A stretch of 64,000 nucleotides of DNA from assembly GCA_017416155.1 (NCBI GenBank), contig JAFQDE010000019.1, positions 62,001 to 126,000 on the forward strand, in the 5' to 3' direction. Positions 44,103 through 54,171 of the stretch are shown here, piece by piece. The first letter of the stretch is position 1. Each line of letters begins with the position of its first letter. Both the position numbers and the translations under genes were made by a program. The stretch comes from Tyzzerella sp. (GTDB lineage Bacteria; Bacillota; Clostridia; Lachnospirales; Lachnospiraceae). The notes under the pieces are model-generated. The model ran no database searches. It had not been told where the DNA came from and worked only from the letters and a program-made list of their open reading frames with translations.

Positions 44103-45191
44103 TTATTTGTCTCCGATTATCGTACCTCCGCCAAGCACGTAGTCTCCGTCATAAAACACTACTGCCTGTCCGGGTGTGATAGCTCTCTGCTGCTCTTCAA
44201 AGGTACAGAGAAGTTCATCTTCTCCCGTTTTCTCTATCGTGCACCATGCACCCTTATGGTTGTAGCGAATCTTCGCAAACACACGCATTGGTTGTGTTAA
44301 ATCTTCAATCGACATAAAGTTCAATTGATTTGCTCTAACATAATGCGACATAGAGTCTTCATTTGTCCCAATCACTACTTCGTTTGTCTCTGGACGAATC
44401 TCGATTACAAATGCCGGATATCCAAGTGCAAGCCCAAGTCCTTTTCGCTGCCCTACAGTATAGTGTGTAATACCCTTATGCGGCCCCAAGACTTTGCCTT
44501 CCAATGTCACAAAATTACCTGTCGGAAGTTCCGTCTGCAATGTTTCTTCGATAAATCCCGCATAGTCTCCATCCGGCACAAAGCAAATGTCCTGACTGTC
44601 CGGTTTATTTGCCACGCGAAGGTTGATGCGCTCCGCAATCTCCCGCACCTCGTCTTTGGTGTATTCACCCACCGGCATCAGTGTATGTGAAAGTTGCTCC
44701 TGCGTCAGATTATAAAGCGCATAGGTCTGATCCTTGGCTAAAGTTGCCGAACGTTTCAGGGTATATCTTCCATTTGGAAGTTGCTCAATTCTCGCATAGT
44801 GACCGGTTGCAATATAATCTGCACCGATGTCCATACTGCGCTTTAAGAGTGATTCCCATTTTACATAACGGTTGCATGCAATACAAGGATTCGGCGTTCT
44901 CCCATGCAAGTACTCATTGATGAAATAATCAATGACATGTTCCTTGAACTCCTTCTTGAAATTCATCACATAGTACGGAATTCCAAGATCATTTGCAACT
45001 CTTCTGGCATCATCTACTGCCGTAAGTCCGCAGCATCCGCCATTTTCCTCGGCACTTGCACGGTCTTCGTCCTGCCAGATTTGCATCGTGACTCCGATAA
45101 CATCATACCCCTGTTCTTTTAAGAGATAAGCTGCAACCGAAGAATCCACACCGCCCGACATACCAACAACTACTTTTTTAGTATTCTTCAC
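44103..45191 (-). CDS. mnmA: tRNA-specific 2-thiouridylase
   Basis: Inserts sulfur at C2 of the wobble uridine in tRNA-Lys, -Glu and -Gln, with sulfur supplied by a cysteine desulfurase. The PP-loop is [18 protein letters not shown]; the catalytic cysteines lie in [12 protein letters not shown] and [21 protein letters not shown] is also typical. The start is uncertain: GTG at 45191 (GAGGAAG upstream, overlapping nifU by 14 bases) gives a normal N-terminus, while ATG at 45212 adds seven basic residues. Last gene of iscR-nifS-nifU-mnmA, fitting its need for sulfur transfer. Confidence 0.95.
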   Translation of the reverse strand: MKNTKKVVVGMSGGVDSSVAAYLLKEQGYDVIGVTMQIWQDEDRASAEENGGCCGLTAVDDARRVANDLGIPYYVMNFKKEFKEHVIDYFINEYLHGRTPNPCIACNRYVKWESLLKRSMDIGADYIATGHYARIEQLPNGRYTLKRSATLAKDQTYALYNLTQEQLSHTLMPVGEYTKDEVREIAERINLRVANKPDSQDICFVPDGDYAGFIEETLQTELPTGNFVTLEGKVLGPHKGITHYTVGQRKGLGLALGYPAFVIEIRPETNEVVIGTNEDSMSHYVRANQLNFMSIEDLTQPMRVFAKIRYNHKGAWCTIEKTGEDELLCTFEEQQRAITPGQAVVFYDGDYVLGGGTIIGDK

Positions 45192-45621
45192 TTTCTTCTT
45201 CCTCATCCTCATGAATATCTGACTTCGGCTTTTCTAAACCTTCAATCTCAATGCCATTCTTCTGAGCATAATCCCAGAGGGCTGCATGAATTGCTTCCTC
45301 TGCCAATAGCGAGCAGTGTACCTTTACCGGTGGAAGTCCATCTAGCGCTTCCACAACTGCTATATTCGTTACTTTCAAAGCCTCATAAATGGATTTGCCC
45401 TTTACTAACTCTGTCGCCATACTGCTGGTTGCAACTGCCGCACCACATCCGAATGTCTTAAACTTCACATCTTGGATGATCTGGTTCTCATCGATATCAA
45501 GATAGATTCTCATGATATCTCCACACTTTGCATTTCCTACGGTACCAACTCCGCTGGCGCCTTCTATTTCACCCATATTTCTAGGATTTTGAAAATGGTC
45601 CATTACTTTCTCTGTATACAT
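45178..45621 (-). CDS. nifU: Iron-sulfur cluster scaffold protein (NifU/IscU type)
   Basis: Scaffold on which [2Fe-2S] clusters are built from NifS-derived sulfur. The 147 residues carry the three ligand cysteines: [27 protein letters not shown] and [15 protein letters not shown]. The tail is very acidic ([10 protein letters not shown]). It lies 14 bases after nifS and overlaps mnmA. Confidence 0.96.
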   Translation of the reverse strand: MYTEKVMDHFQNPRNMGEIEGASGVGTVGNAKCGDIMRIYLDIDENQIIQDVKFKTFGCGAAVATSSMATELVKGKSIYEALKVTNIAVVEALDGLPPVKVHCSLLAEEAIHAALWDYAQKNGIEIEGLEKPKSDIHEDEEEESEEY

Positions 45622-45635
45622 AATAATCTCTCCTG

Positions 45636-46820
45636 TTATTTCTTGTTTTTCTTTACAAAATCTTCATAGAGTGGTGACATATTACGTAACTTTGTCACAA
45701 TCTCTTTGATGCTCTCTACTACATAATCAATCTCTTCTTTTGTTGTCTCCTCACTGAGTGTCAGGCGAAGAGATCCGTGTGCAATTTCATGCGGAAGCCC
45801 GATTGCCAAAAGTACATGTGACGGGTCCAAGGAACCTGACGTACATGCGGAACCGCTGGATGCACAGATTCCTTTCATATCCAACATGATAAGAAGTGAT
45901 TCACCTTCGATAAAACGGAAACTGAAGTTTGCGTTATTCGGAAGACGTTTTTCCGGATGACCATTGAGTTTCGTATACGGAACTTCCTCTAACACACGAC
46001 GAATAAGATAATCTCTGAGCTTTGCCTCTTTGCTTGTGCGCTCTTCCATAGTCCGAGCAGCCCTTGCCGCAGCTGTTCCGATTCCTACAATACCCGGAAC
46101 ATTTTCTGTGCCGGCACGACGCTTTCTCTCCTGACCGCCACCATGTACAAACGAACGAATCTTCACACCTTTTCGAATATACAAGAAACCGATTCCTTTT
46201 GGTCCGTTCAGCTTATGACCGCTTGCACTGAGCATATCGATGTTGCACTCATCTACATTGATTGGCACTTGCCCAAATGCCTGCACCGCATCTGTATGGA
46301 ACAGAATGCCATGCTCCTTTGCAATTGCACCGATTTCCTTAATCGGCTCTATGGTTCCGATTTCATTGTTTGCAAACATAACGGAAATAAGAATAGTTGT
46401 CGGACGTATTGCTGCCTTTAAATCTTCCAATCTCACTCTACCGTTTTCATCCACATCCAGATAAGTCACTTCAAATCCGTTCTTTTCCAAATACTCTGCC
46501 GTATGAAGAATCGCATGGTGTTCGATCTTAGTTGTGATAATATGGTTTCCCTTATCTTTATATGCCTCAGCTGTTGCTTTTAACGCCCAGTTATCAGACT
46601 CCGAACCACCGGCTGTAAAGTAAATCTCATTTGCCTTTGCGCCCAATGCATCCGCAATGATTTCTCTCTGTTTTGTAATTGTTTCCTTATTCTTTGAAGC
46701 AAAGCTATATACACTGGATGGATTGCCATAATTCTCTGTAAAATATGGAATCATTGCTTCTACTACTTCTCGCGCCACTTTTGTTGTAGCCGCATTGTCT
46801 AAATAAATGACTTTATTCAT
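45636..46820 (-). CDS. nifS: Cysteine desulfurase (NifS/IscS type)
   Basis: PLP enzyme that removes sulfur from cysteine for clusters and tRNA thiolation. The 394 residues show YLDNAATTKV, GGSESDNWALKA, the PLP lysine in SASGHKLNGPKGIGFLYI, and the active-site cysteine loop ICASSGSACTSGSLDPSH. Its ATG overlaps the stop of the Rrf2-type regulator by 4 bases (ATGA), indicating translational coupling. Confidence 0.97.
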   Translation of the reverse strand: MNKVIYLDNAATTKVAREVVEAMIPYFTENYGNPSSVYSFASKNKETITKQREIIADALGAKANEIYFTAGGSESDNWALKATAEAYKDKGNHIITTKIEHHAILHTAEYLEKNGFEVTYLDVDENGRVRLEDLKAAIRPTTILISVMFANNEIGTIEPIKEIGAIAKEHGILFHTDAVQAFGQVPINVDECNIDMLSASGHKLNGPKGIGFLYIRKGVKIRSFVHGGGQERKRRAGTENVPGIVGIGTAAARAARTMEERTSKEAKLRDYLIRRVLEEVPYTKLNGHPEKRLPNNANFSFRFIEGESLLIMLDMKGICASSGSACTSGSLDPSHVLLAIGLPHEIAHGSLRLTLSEETTKEEIDYVVESIKEIVTKLRNMSPLYEDFVKKNKK

Positions 46821-47233
46821 AACTGTTCTCCCTCCACAAGCTGTTTTAAACTAATCTCATTTACTGTCTGATTGATGCTCTCATTGATTCTCTTCCATAC
46901 ATATTTCGTAACACAGCCACCTGCCGCCTCGCAGGAATCCTCCTGGCTAAAGCCCGTACACTCCACTGATTCCAGACTGCCTTCTAATGCACGCAGTACA
47001 TCTCCTACGGAAATATCACTCATATCCTTCGCAAGCACATAGCCTCCTCCGGCTCCCCTGATACTTTTTATAATTCCCGCTTTTTTTAGCAAGGTCATAA
47101 GTTGTTCCAGATAGCGTTCGGAAATACCCTGTCTTGTCGCAATGCTGTTAATAGACACCGGCTCGATTTCACTGTACCTTGCCAAGTCAATCAATGCTCT
47201 CAGACCATATCGTCCTTTTGTTGTTATTTTCAA
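46817..47233 (-). CDS. iscR: Rrf2-family regulator (IscR-like)
   Basis: Winged-helix repressor expected to sense iron-sulfur status. The 138 residues begin KITTKGRYGLRALIDLA and have the HTH SINSIATRQGISERYLEQL. Three cysteines (ECTGFSQEDSCEAAGGCV, spacing C-x8-C-x5-C) are candidate cluster ligands as in IscR. I choose the TTG at 47233, because the family N-terminus begins there and GAGGGTGAG is just upstream; the ATG at 47266 adds eleven atypical residues. CymR-like sulfur control is the alternative. Confidence 0.88.
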   Translation of the reverse strand: MKITTKGRYGLRALIDLARYSEIEPVSINSIATRQGISERYLEQLMTLLKKAGIIKSIRGAGGGYVLAKDMSDISVGDVLRALEGSLESVECTGFSQEDSCEAAGGCVTKYVWKRINESINQTVNEISLKQLVEGEQL

Positions 47234-47290
47234 GGTCTCACCCTCTTTTCTTTTAATTCCTAGCATTTTACTAGGATTTGACCTTAGTGT

Positions 47291-47319
47291 AGAATATCAC
47301 TGTATTTTTGTTCTGTCAA
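47291..47319 (-). promoter_or_regulatory. Promoter of iscR-nifS-nifU-mnmA
   Basis: TTGACA (47319-47314) and TATTCT (47296-47291) on the minus strand, spacer 17. A CCTAG...CTAGG inverted repeat lies just downstream, near the first in-frame ATG. Confidence 0.7.
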
Positions 47320-47382
47320 GGTCTAAATCAAAAATACCGGACTCTCTCGTCCGGCATTTCTAATATTCACCTACAAATATGT

Positions 47383-47772
47383 TTAAATCCACTTGTCATC
47401 TATTTCTCTCTTCAAAGTTTCGAACATGTTATAGAACTTATCCTTGGTCTGATTAATAATATCCAGCGCAATTTCCTTATTATAGGAATGAGCAACATTA
47501 TTACGTGCATTCAAGGCCGCCATCCATAACTCCTCGTCTCCAATCATCCCTGCTGCATAAGCTGTTTTTAAAACAATCTTCGGCGAACCTGTTCTCTCTT
47601 CTGCAAACCCCTGCTGTTCCAAAATCTCTTTCATTGCTTTCCATGCCTGTTCAAAGCAAATCTCATATAATGCAACCAAGCCCGACATCTCAACATTCGT
47701 ATATGGTTCATTATAGTCATATATATCCTTTAAATTATGAAAAGCATTACAAAAATTATCATACTTTTTCAT
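47383..47772 (-). CDS. HEPN-domain protein (HI0074/HepT-like)
   Basis: The 129 residues are helical and carry the HEPN ribonuclease motif R-x4-H in LNARNNVAHSYNKE. NFCNAFHNLKDI and FEQAWKAMKEILEQQG are typical of the HI0074 family. It overlaps the preceding nucleotidyltransferase by 14 bases, the standard MNT-HEPN toxin-antitoxin order. The HEPN protein is the likely toxin. GGAG lies 9 bases before ATG at 47772. Confidence 0.88.
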   Translation of the reverse strand: MKKYDNFCNAFHNLKDIYDYNEPYTNVEMSGLVALYEICFEQAWKAMKEILEQQGFAEERTGSPKIVLKTAYAAGMIGDEELWMAALNARNNVAHSYNKEIALDIINQTKDKFYNMFETLKREIDDKWI

Positions 47773-48052
47773 ATATACACACTCCTTCCTTGTCTATTGA
47801 CTCTAGTAATTCTTTTTGTACCGGTCCATCCAGATTGACCACATCAAAAAACAACAGTGTGGATGTCATTTCCTGAATATCTATAGAAAATGGGATACAA
47901 TCCCCTCCGCTAACAGCTAAATCAATATCACTTCTCGATTTGTAATCCCCTCTGGCTCTTGAACCAAAAAGTATTACTTTATTCAGATTATATTTTTTTG
48001 CTAACGTTATAATTTCATCTGTTACGATAGTCTGTATACCTGTTTCCTTCAT
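47759..48052 (-). CDS. Minimal nucleotidyltransferase (MntA-like antitoxin)
   Basis: The 97 residues hold the pol-beta-type active site KVILFGSRARGDYKSRSDID with GSxxRG and DxD. The third acidic residue is probably in FFDVVNLD. MntA-type enzymes silence HEPN partners by adding AMP residues; that role is inferred from pairing. ATG at 48052 follows GGGGTG; an in-frame extension to 48115 lacks a ribosome site. Confidence 0.87.
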   Translation of the reverse strand: MKETGIQTIVTDEIITLAKKYNLNKVILFGSRARGDYKSRSDIDLAVSGGDCIPFSIDIQEMTSTLLFFDVVNLDGPVQKELLESIDKEGVCIYEKV

Positions 48053-48146
48053 AAGCACACCCCAAAATATCCTATACCTTTTGCTAGTATAGCATAAAAA
48101 TAAAGGATGTTGCAAATAAAATCCTACCGAACGTTATATTCGATAG

Positions 48147-48287
48147 CTTTCTGACGTCGGAATGCTGACAACCTTGTATGGAAGAGCCACTAAGATGCAA
48201 CTGCTATCCGAAAATCAAGCGGTGACTTTGCCTGAGATTACACTGGATGATTTATCATTAATTTCTTCTGCATCTTTTGAAGAATGA
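48147..48287 (+). pseudogene. Probable 3' remnant of an unrecognised gene
   Basis: In the 311-base gap before the flippase gene, a frame open from a stop at 48144 reads LSDVGMLTTLYGRATKMQLL to a C-terminus DDLSLISSASFEE and stop at 48287. An ATG at 48162 has no good ribosome site. The composition looks protein-like, so I take it as the tail of a lost gene. The remainder of the gap shows nothing else clear. Confidence 0.35.
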
Positions 48288-48363
48288 CTAGTTAGTCTTA
48301 TATTTTGTTCTGTCGTGGCTTTCGCCTGAATATCTTTAATAGATAACATCTCTAGGTGAAGCC

Positions 48364-49683
48364 ATGTCCAAAAATGCCATTATTAGAGGAACCTTTATCT
48401 TAACTGCCACCGGGCTCTTAACCCGTTTTATCGGTTTTTTCTTCCGCTCTTTCTTAAGTCATACCTTCGGCGAGGAACAGGTTGGGCTCTATCAGCTGAT
48501 TTTTCCAATCTTTGCCCTCTGTTTTTCTTTATCTTCCGCTGGGATTGAAACTGCTCTTTCCCGATGTGTCGCACAGAAAATGTCTCTGGGCAAAAAAAAA
48601 GAAGCCAACTACATCCTGTATCAGTCTCTTTTTATTTCGGTTTCTCTCTCGTTAATCCTCACACTTTTAGTCCGTAGGTACTCTGTGGTGCTCTCTATTT
48701 ATGTGTTAGGAGATTTACGATGTGCAGAGCTTCTAAGTACCCTTGTTCTTACTTTGCCATTTTCGTCTATTCACAACTGTATCTGTGGCTATTATCTTGG
48801 ACAGAAAAAAACAAAGATTCCTGCAATATCACAGTTAGTTGAACAATTGATGCGCGTAGGTACCGTGTATATGATATACACAATCATGCAAAATAACGAC
48901 TCTAACATTTCCATATGGGTCGCAGTACTCGGTTTATTAATTGGGGAGGCCGTCTCTTCTCTATATTGCATACGCTATTATTGCGCACACCCTCATTCCA
49001 AGTTTTCTCTACCTGCGATGCATCAAAATCGTTACTTAAGCAGAGAACTCTTAACACTTGCCGTACCGCTTACTGCCACTCGTATTCTTATGAACCTCCT
49101 GCAGAGTGTTGAAAGCATCTCCATTCCTCTCTGTCTGCAAAAATATGGTTACACAAACTCAGAAGCACTCAGCACTTACGGCGTGCTCGTCGGAATGGCC
49201 CTGCCATGCATCCTGTTTCCCACTGCCGTCACAAACTCGGTATCAACCATGCTTCTTCCCACCGTTGCAGAAATACAGGCCGAGGATGATTTGCCCCATT
49301 TGAAAAAATTAGTTCGTCGTGTCATTTTCTTCGGTTTCGGTTTGGGGGCCGTATGTGGCGTTATGTTCTTGCTCTTCGGCTCACTTGCCGGCAAAATTCT
49401 CTTCGGCAGTATACTTGCGGGTGATTTCATACAAACGCTGGCATGGATCTGTCCATTTATGTATATGAACACAACTCTTCTTGGTATCCTGAATGGACTT
49501 GGAAAAGCCAACCTTTCATTTATTAACAATGTCTGCGGACTTGCCATTCGAATCTCTGGTGTGTGGTTCGGAATCGGTATGTTTGGAATGAACGGATATC
49601 TGTGGGGGCTCTTGATTAGTCAATTGTTAGTAAGCCTACTGTGTGTGTCGCAGTTGGGACTGTATATAGAAAAGAGAGAGTGA
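48364..49683 (+). CDS. Oligosaccharide/lipid flippase (SpoVB/MurJ-like, MATE superfamily)
   Basis: The 439 residues are a polytopic membrane protein with about 12-14 helices, starting TFILTATGLLTRFIGFFFRS, a hallmark of the SpoVB/polysaccharide-export group. IFPIFALCFSLSSAGIETAL is also typical. It probably flips a lipid-linked sugar across the membrane in cell-wall or spore-cortex synthesis; exact substrate unknown. It is convergent with the spoIIM-like gene, the two stops 13 bases apart. Confidence 0.85.
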   Translation: MSKNAIIRGTFILTATGLLTRFIGFFFRSFLSHTFGEEQVGLYQLIFPIFALCFSLSSAGIETALSRCVAQKMSLGKKKEANYILYQSLFISVSLSLILTLLVRRYSVVLSIYVLGDLRCAELLSTLVLTLPFSSIHNCICGYYLGQKKTKIPAISQLVEQLMRVGTVYMIYTIMQNNDSNISIWVAVLGLLIGEAVSSLYCIRYYCAHPHSKFSLPAMHQNRYLSRELLTLAVPLTATRILMNLLQSVESISIPLCLQKYGYTNSEALSTYGVLVGMALPCILFPTAVTNSVSTMLLPTVAEIQAEDDLPHLKKLVRRVIFFGFGLGAVCGVMFLLFGSLAGKILFGSILAGDFIQTLAWICPFMYMNTTLLGILNGLGKANLSFINNVCGLAIRISGVWFGIGMFGMNGYLWGLLISQLLVSLLCVSQLGLYIEKRE

Positions 49684-49696
49684 TACAACACTCTCC

Positions 49697-50239
49697 CTAC
49701 AAAATCTTTATTACTAATTTTACAAGTGTCGGATTGACATAAACTTCTAGTGCAATCCCTGTCAAAAACATAACAACTACAAAAAGTAGTTTTACTCGAT
49801 TCCATCGTCTTTCCGGGTAGCAAAACCAATATAAAAGCAGCATACTGTATGCCATCACATAGAAAATTCCCTGCGGCATTATTCCGACAAGACACAAAAG
49901 AATACCCTTGATTCCAAGCTGCATCACTGCAGTTACGGAAATAACTCCTGCGAAGAAGCCACACACAAAAAGACACAGAGTGACACATAACTTTTTCCAT
50001 CGAAAACATCCAAGAATGCATATTACTGCAAGAACTATGATTCGCGCTTTTACAACATACCACAGGTATTTTTCGCCAATGACATTTGTGTGCAAATATC
50101 GTTCCAGGTTACTTCTCAGAAAAAGTTCTGAAAATAGCACATTCCCTTTTGATATTACATTTTCATATAGAATTCCAATAAGAAAGCCAACTGCTAAAAA
50201 TATAATTAGAAGTTGGCCATGATTCTTATACAAGCGCAT
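49697..50239 (-). CDS. Stage II sporulation protein M-like membrane protein
   Basis: The 180 residues have about five membrane helices. LGIKGILLCLVGIMPQGIFY matches the conserved centre of SpoIIM, which helps drive peptidoglycan remodelling during engulfment. YVNPTLVKLVIKIL at the end is also family-like. ATG at 50239 has GGAGG upstream. The length is near that of SpoIIM, but I have not excluded other DUF95-type proteins. Confidence 0.75.
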   Translation of the reverse strand: MRLYKNHGQLLIIFLAVGFLIGILYENVISKGNVLFSELFLRSNLERYLHTNVIGEKYLWYVVKARIIVLAVICILGCFRWKKLCVTLCLFVCGFFAGVISVTAVMQLGIKGILLCLVGIMPQGIFYVMAYSMLLLYWFCYPERRWNRVKLLFVVVMFLTGIALEVYVNPTLVKLVIKIL

Positions 50240-50304
50240 AGATGTACCTCCAAAAATAGATACTTCATTATATGCCTTGACTTTATTTTTATTCTTGTTG
50301 TCCC

Positions 50305-50838
50305 TTAGTTACTGTACTTGACCGCATATGCGAGGAGCCCTGCTACCGTCTTAGAATCCATAATCTCCCCGGCAAAAATCTTTTCCTTGAGTTCTTCAAT
50401 TGTGTATTCTTCCAATTCAATCGACTCTTCCTCATCAAACTTCTGCTTGGATGGAATCAAATCTCTTGCAACAAAGATTTGTACTACTTCGCCTGTAAAT
50501 GCCGGCCAACTGTTGATTGACACAAGCCACTCAATGTTTTCTGAACGAAATCCTGTCTCCTCCTCTAGCTCTCGCGCCACACACACTGCACCACCCTCAC
50601 CCGCGTAGTTCAATGCACCTGCAGGGATTTCCAGTGTGTATCTATCTAATGCATTGCGCCACTGACGTACCATTAAAATCTTACCATCTGCCATGACTGG
50701 AACTACTGCCGCACCGCCGTTGTGATGCACATAATCCCAATTAGACTCACGCCCGTTCACTTGTACACGATCTGTATATACTTTTAAAATCTTACCTTCA
50801 TAAGAAAGGGTTCTGTCTAAACGTTTGAATTCTCCCAT
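50305..50838 (-). CDS. Nudix hydrolase (ADP-ribose pyrophosphatase-like)
   Basis: The 177 residues begin LDRTLSYEGKILKVYTDRV, as in ADP-ribose pyrophosphatases. The Nudix helix reads EGGAVCVARELEEETGF, with the catalytic RELEEE intact. The loop before it (AGALNYAGE) is one residue longer than the usual G-x5-E. ATG at 50838 has TTGGAGG 8 bases upstream. Confidence 0.9.
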   Translation of the reverse strand: MGEFKRLDRTLSYEGKILKVYTDRVQVNGRESNWDYVHHNGGAAVVPVMADGKILMVRQWRNALDRYTLEIPAGALNYAGEGGAVCVARELEEETGFRSENIEWLVSINSWPAFTGEVVQIFVARDLIPSKQKFDEEESIELEEYTIEELKEKIFAGEIMDSKTVAGLLAYAVKYSN

Positions 50839-50883
50839 ATGTAATGCCTCCAATTATTTCTACATCCATTATACACGATATGC

Positions 50884-50916
50884 ACAAAAAAAGAACCCTT
50901 TGTTATAAGGGTTCTT
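50884..50916 (-). terminator. Terminator after rny
   Basis: AAGAACCCTT and AAGGGTTCTT form a 10-bp stem with a 6-base loop, followed on the minus strand by seven T residues. Confidence 0.9.
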
Positions 50917-50933
50917 AATTCTCTTATGCGTGA

Positions 50934-52487
50934 CTACTTCGCGTAGTCTGTAACTCGCGATTCACGAATTACATTTACTTTCACTTGACCTGGATATTCC
51001 AATTCAAATTCAATCTGTTTCGAAATATTTCTAGCCATTAGTACCATGTCTGCATCAGACACTTGTTCCGGAACTACCATGATACGAATCTCTCTACCTG
51101 CTTGAATAGCAAAAGACTTATCGACACCCTTGTAAGAGTTGGCGATTTCTTCTAATTGTTTTAATCTGTTTGTATATGTTTCTAATGTTTCTCTTCTTGC
51201 ACCAGGTCTTGCTGCAGAAATGGTATCTGCTGCCTGTACAAGACAAGAAATTAGTGATGTTGGTTCTACATCTCCGTGATGAGATTCTACTGCATTGATA
51301 ACAGTAGCTGATTCCTTGTATTTCTTACAAAGGTCAACACCAATCTGAATATGTGAGCCTTCCACATCATGGTCGATTGACTTACCAATATCATGTAAAA
51401 GACCTGCTCTTTTTGCCAATCTGACATCAAGCCCCATTTCGCTGGCCAAAAGTCCAGCTAACTGAGCAACTTCAATAGAATGCTTTAACGCATTTTGTCC
51501 ATAACTTGTTCTGAACTTCATTCTTCCCAACAAACGAATGAGTTCCGGATGAATTCCATGGACACCTACTTCTAATGCTGCCGCTTCACCTTCCTCACGA
51601 ATCATTGATTCAACATCTTTTTGCGCCTTCTCTACGGTCTCTTCAATTCTTGCCGGATGAATACGTCCATCGACAATCAATCTTTCAAGAGCAATTCTTG
51701 CAACTTCTCTTCGAATTGGGTCGAAACCTGATAACACAACCGCTTCCGGTGTATCGTCAATAATAAGCTCTACACCTGTCATGGTTTCGAGTGTACGAAT
51801 ATTACGTCCTTCTCTACCAATAATACGACCTTTCATCTCATCACTTGGAAGCTGTACAACTGAAATCGTAGTTTCAGCAACATGGTCTGCCGCACACTTT
51901 TGAATCGCGTTAACGACATACTCTCTCGCCTTTTTACCGGCTTCTTCTTTTGCTTGCGTTTCTAATTCTTTGATTAGTCTCGCAGTATCATGTTTAACAT
52001 CTTCTTCAACAGTTTTTAACAAATATTCTTTTGCTTGTTCGGAGGTCAATCCTGAGATTCTTTCGAGTTCCTGTACTCTTTGCTTGCTGAGTTCTTCAAC
52101 CTTTGCTTCCCGCTGTCTCATTTGCTCTTCTCTAGTTGCAAAGTGAGTCTCTCTTTGTTCGATTGCGCTTTCTCTCTTCTCAAGAACTTCTTCTTTTGAA
52201 AGCACTCTCTTCTCATAGCGCTGTAACTCTGCTCGTCTTTCTTTCGTTTCTCTCTCGAGCTCGTTCTTTGCTTTGATAGACTCTTCTTTCACTTCCAACA
52301 GAGATTCCTTCTTTGTAGCTTCCGCGGTTTTAATCGCGTCATCGATAATTGCTCTCGCTTTTGCCTCTGCATTGCCAAGTTTTGACTCTGCATCTTTCCT
52401 AAGCTTTGAGATGGTTACTTTATTCGTAACTATCGATGCTACTACAGTTGCAATTGCTACAGCTATAATTGCGTAAACATATTGCAC
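50934..52487 (-). CDS. rny: Ribonuclease Y
   Basis: Membrane-anchored endonuclease that starts mRNA decay in many Firmicutes. The 517 residues have one N-terminal helix ([17 protein letters not shown]), a long charged coiled coil (about 30-190), a KH domain ([19 protein letters not shown]) and an HD domain with [17 protein letters not shown]. It is preceded by its own promoter area and followed by a strong terminator. Confidence 0.97.
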   Translation of the reverse strand: MQYVYAIIAVAIATVVASIVTNKVTISKLRKDAESKLGNAEAKARAIIDDAIKTAEATKKESLLEVKEESIKAKNELERETKERRAELQRYEKRVLSKEEVLEKRESAIEQRETHFATREEQMRQREAKVEELSKQRVQELERISGLTSEQAKEYLLKTVEEDVKHDTARLIKELETQAKEEAGKKAREYVVNAIQKCAADHVAETTISVVQLPSDEMKGRIIGREGRNIRTLETMTGVELIIDDTPEAVVLSGFDPIRREVARIALERLIVDGRIHPARIEETVEKAQKDVESMIREEGEAAALEVGVHGIHPELIRLLGRMKFRTSYGQNALKHSIEVAQLAGLLASEMGLDVRLAKRAGLLHDIGKSIDHDVEGSHIQIGVDLCKKYKESATVINAVESHHGDVEPTSLISCLVQAADTISAARPGARRETLETYTNRLKQLEEIANSYKGVDKSFAIQAGREIRIMVVPEQVSDADMVLMARNISKQIEFELEYPGQVKVNVIRESRVTDYAK

Positions 52488-52606
52488 AGGAGCACCTCCT
52501 TATTTGATTTTCATTGTACTACTACAACAGTTAAATTCTATACTGTTTTCACAATAATGTCAAGCATTGTTGTGAGAAACTTATGACAATTTGAACAAAC
52601 AGTTTG

Positions 52607-53053
52607 TTACACATTCAGTGCTTTAGATACATCTTCTCTGTGAAACCCCTTGCGTAACAGATAGTTATACATTCTTCTCTTATCTGCTTCGGTGGCTTCT
52701 TCCGCAATATAATGCTTTTTCTCCAAAAGGCAATAGATGGTCGATAACTCATTCTCTGATTCATAGCAAGTCTCCAAAGCATGTTCAATATTCTCTTTGC
52801 TAATTCCCTTTTGACTAAGAGCCACATAGAGTTCTTGTCTACTCTTTGCACTTTGCTTATTCATAACATATCTCTCTGCATAACCTGCATCGTTGATGTA
52901 TCCAAAAGACTTCACATACGCGATTGCCTGTTCAATTACTTCATCACTGAAATTGTTGTCCTTAAGCTTTTTACGAAGCTGTAATTCTGTTCTATCCATG
53001 TAAGTCAACAGGCTAAGCGCTTTTAGCTTAGCCTGTTTTATCATATCGTCCAT
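52607..53053 (-). CDS. recX: RecX-family recombination regulator
   Basis: Modulates RecA filaments. The 148 residues contain the three-helix repeats of RecX (ALSLLTYMDRTELQLRKKL; AIAYVKSFGYINDAGYAERY; YLLRKGFHREDVSKAL). ATG at 53053 begins one base after the recA stop, with GGAG (inside the recA end) 9 bases upstream, so the two are translationally linked. Confidence 0.93.
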   Translation of the reverse strand: MDDMIKQAKLKALSLLTYMDRTELQLRKKLKDNNFSDEVIEQAIAYVKSFGYINDAGYAERYVMNKQSAKSRQELYVALSQKGISKENIEHALETCYESENELSTIYCLLEKKHYIAEEATEADKRRMYNYLLRKGFHREDVSKALNV

Positions 53054-53054
53054 T

Positions 53055-54071
53055 CTATGCTTCTCCTGCCGGTTCTGCATTCAGACCGAAGTGTTCTCTA
53101 ACCTGTGCTTCAATCTCACTCATAATCTCCGGATTCTGTGCAAGGAAGAGTTTCGCATTCTCGCGTCCCTGTCCTATCTTGTCTCCTTTGTATGCATACC
53201 AAGCACCACTCTTATTCACGATGTCAACACTCGCCGCGAGGTCTAGAATGTCTCCTTCTTTCGAAATGCCTTTTCCAAACATGATATCAAATTCTGCTTC
53301 TTTGAACGGAGGGGCAATTTTATTCTTCACAATCTTAATACGTGTACGGTTACCAACCATTTCGCCATTCTGTTTCAATGTCTCCACTCTTCTCACATCC
53401 ATACGTACAGACGCATAAAACTTGAGCGCACGGCCACCTGTTGTCGTCTCCGGATTACCGAACATGATTCCAACCTTTTCACGGAGCTGGTTGATGAATA
53501 CAACCACACAATTAGATTTGCTGATAACCGGTGTCAGTTTACGAAGTGCCTGTGACATCAATCTCGCCTGAAGTCCTACATGGGAATCACCCATGTCTCC
53601 TTCTATCTCTTGCTTTGGCACCAATGCTGCTACAGAGTCAATAACGATAATATCCATTGCACCGGAACGAACCATTGTCTCTGCAATCTCAAGTGCCTGA
53701 TCGCCGCTGTCCGGCTGTGAAATATATAATTCGTCAATATCCACACCAATATTCTTCGCATAGACAGGGTCAAGTGCATGCTCCGCATCAATGAATCCTG
53801 CGATACCGCCGCGCTTCTGTACCTCTGCAATCATATGTAATGTTACGGTTGTCTTACCACTTGATTCCGGACCATATACCTCAATCACTCTTCCCTTTGG
53901 TACACCACCAAGTCCAAGTGCAATGTCAAGACTAAGCGAACCTGTCGGAACTGTCTCTACTGCCACGTTCGCGCCGGCATCACCTAACTTCATAACAGTT
54001 CCTTTTCCGAAATCTCTCTCCAACTTCGAAATAGCCGCATCCAGCGCTCTTTTTTTATCTTCATTTGCCAT
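53055..54071 (-). CDS. recA: RecA recombinase
   Basis: DNA strand-exchange ATPase and LexA co-protease. The 338 residues show the Walker [13 protein letters not shown]-binding loop region [18 protein letters not shown] and the acidic C-terminal tail. It is preceded by a perfect LexA box at 54097-54110 and followed directly by recX. Confidence 0.98.
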   Translation of the reverse strand: MANEDKKRALDAAISKLERDFGKGTVMKLGDAGANVAVETVPTGSLSLDIALGLGGVPKGRVIEVYGPESSGKTTVTLHMIAEVQKRGGIAGFIDAEHALDPVYAKNIGVDIDELYISQPDSGDQALEIAETMVRSGAMDIIVIDSVAALVPKQEIEGDMGDSHVGLQARLMSQALRKLTPVISKSNCVVVFINQLREKVGIMFGNPETTTGGRALKFYASVRMDVRRVETLKQNGEMVGNRTRIKIVKNKIAPPFKEAEFDIMFGKGISKEGDILDLAASVDIVNKSGAWYAYKGDKIGQGRENAKLFLAQNPEIMSEIEAQVREHFGLNAEPAGEA

Positions 54072-54096
54072 GTTATTTCAATCTCCTTCTTGATTA

Positions 54097-54110
54097 CGAA
54101 CTTATGTTCG
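54097..54110. promoter_or_regulatory. LexA (SOS) box of recA
   Basis: CGAAC-TTAT-GTTCG, a perfect match to the Gram-positive LexA consensus CGAACnnnnGTTCG. It lies between the recA start and a promoter whose -35 (TTGACA) is at 54152-54147 on the minus strand. Confidence 0.9.
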
Positions 54111-54171
54111 CTTTTCTGTTCTTATACTATTATACTTTTTGTGAATTGTCAACCCTAAAATTACTAAAACA

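Noticed and set aside
49676-49695. GAGAGTG...CACTCTC hairpin between the flippase and spoIIM-like genes
   Set aside because: Seven-base stem overlapping the flippase stop, no T run on either side; not strong enough to call a terminator.
49620-50063. 147-codon minus-strand frame overlapping the spoIIM-like gene
   Set aside because: Another frame of the same strand encodes the spoIIM-like protein with a good ribosome site; this one runs into the flippase gene end.
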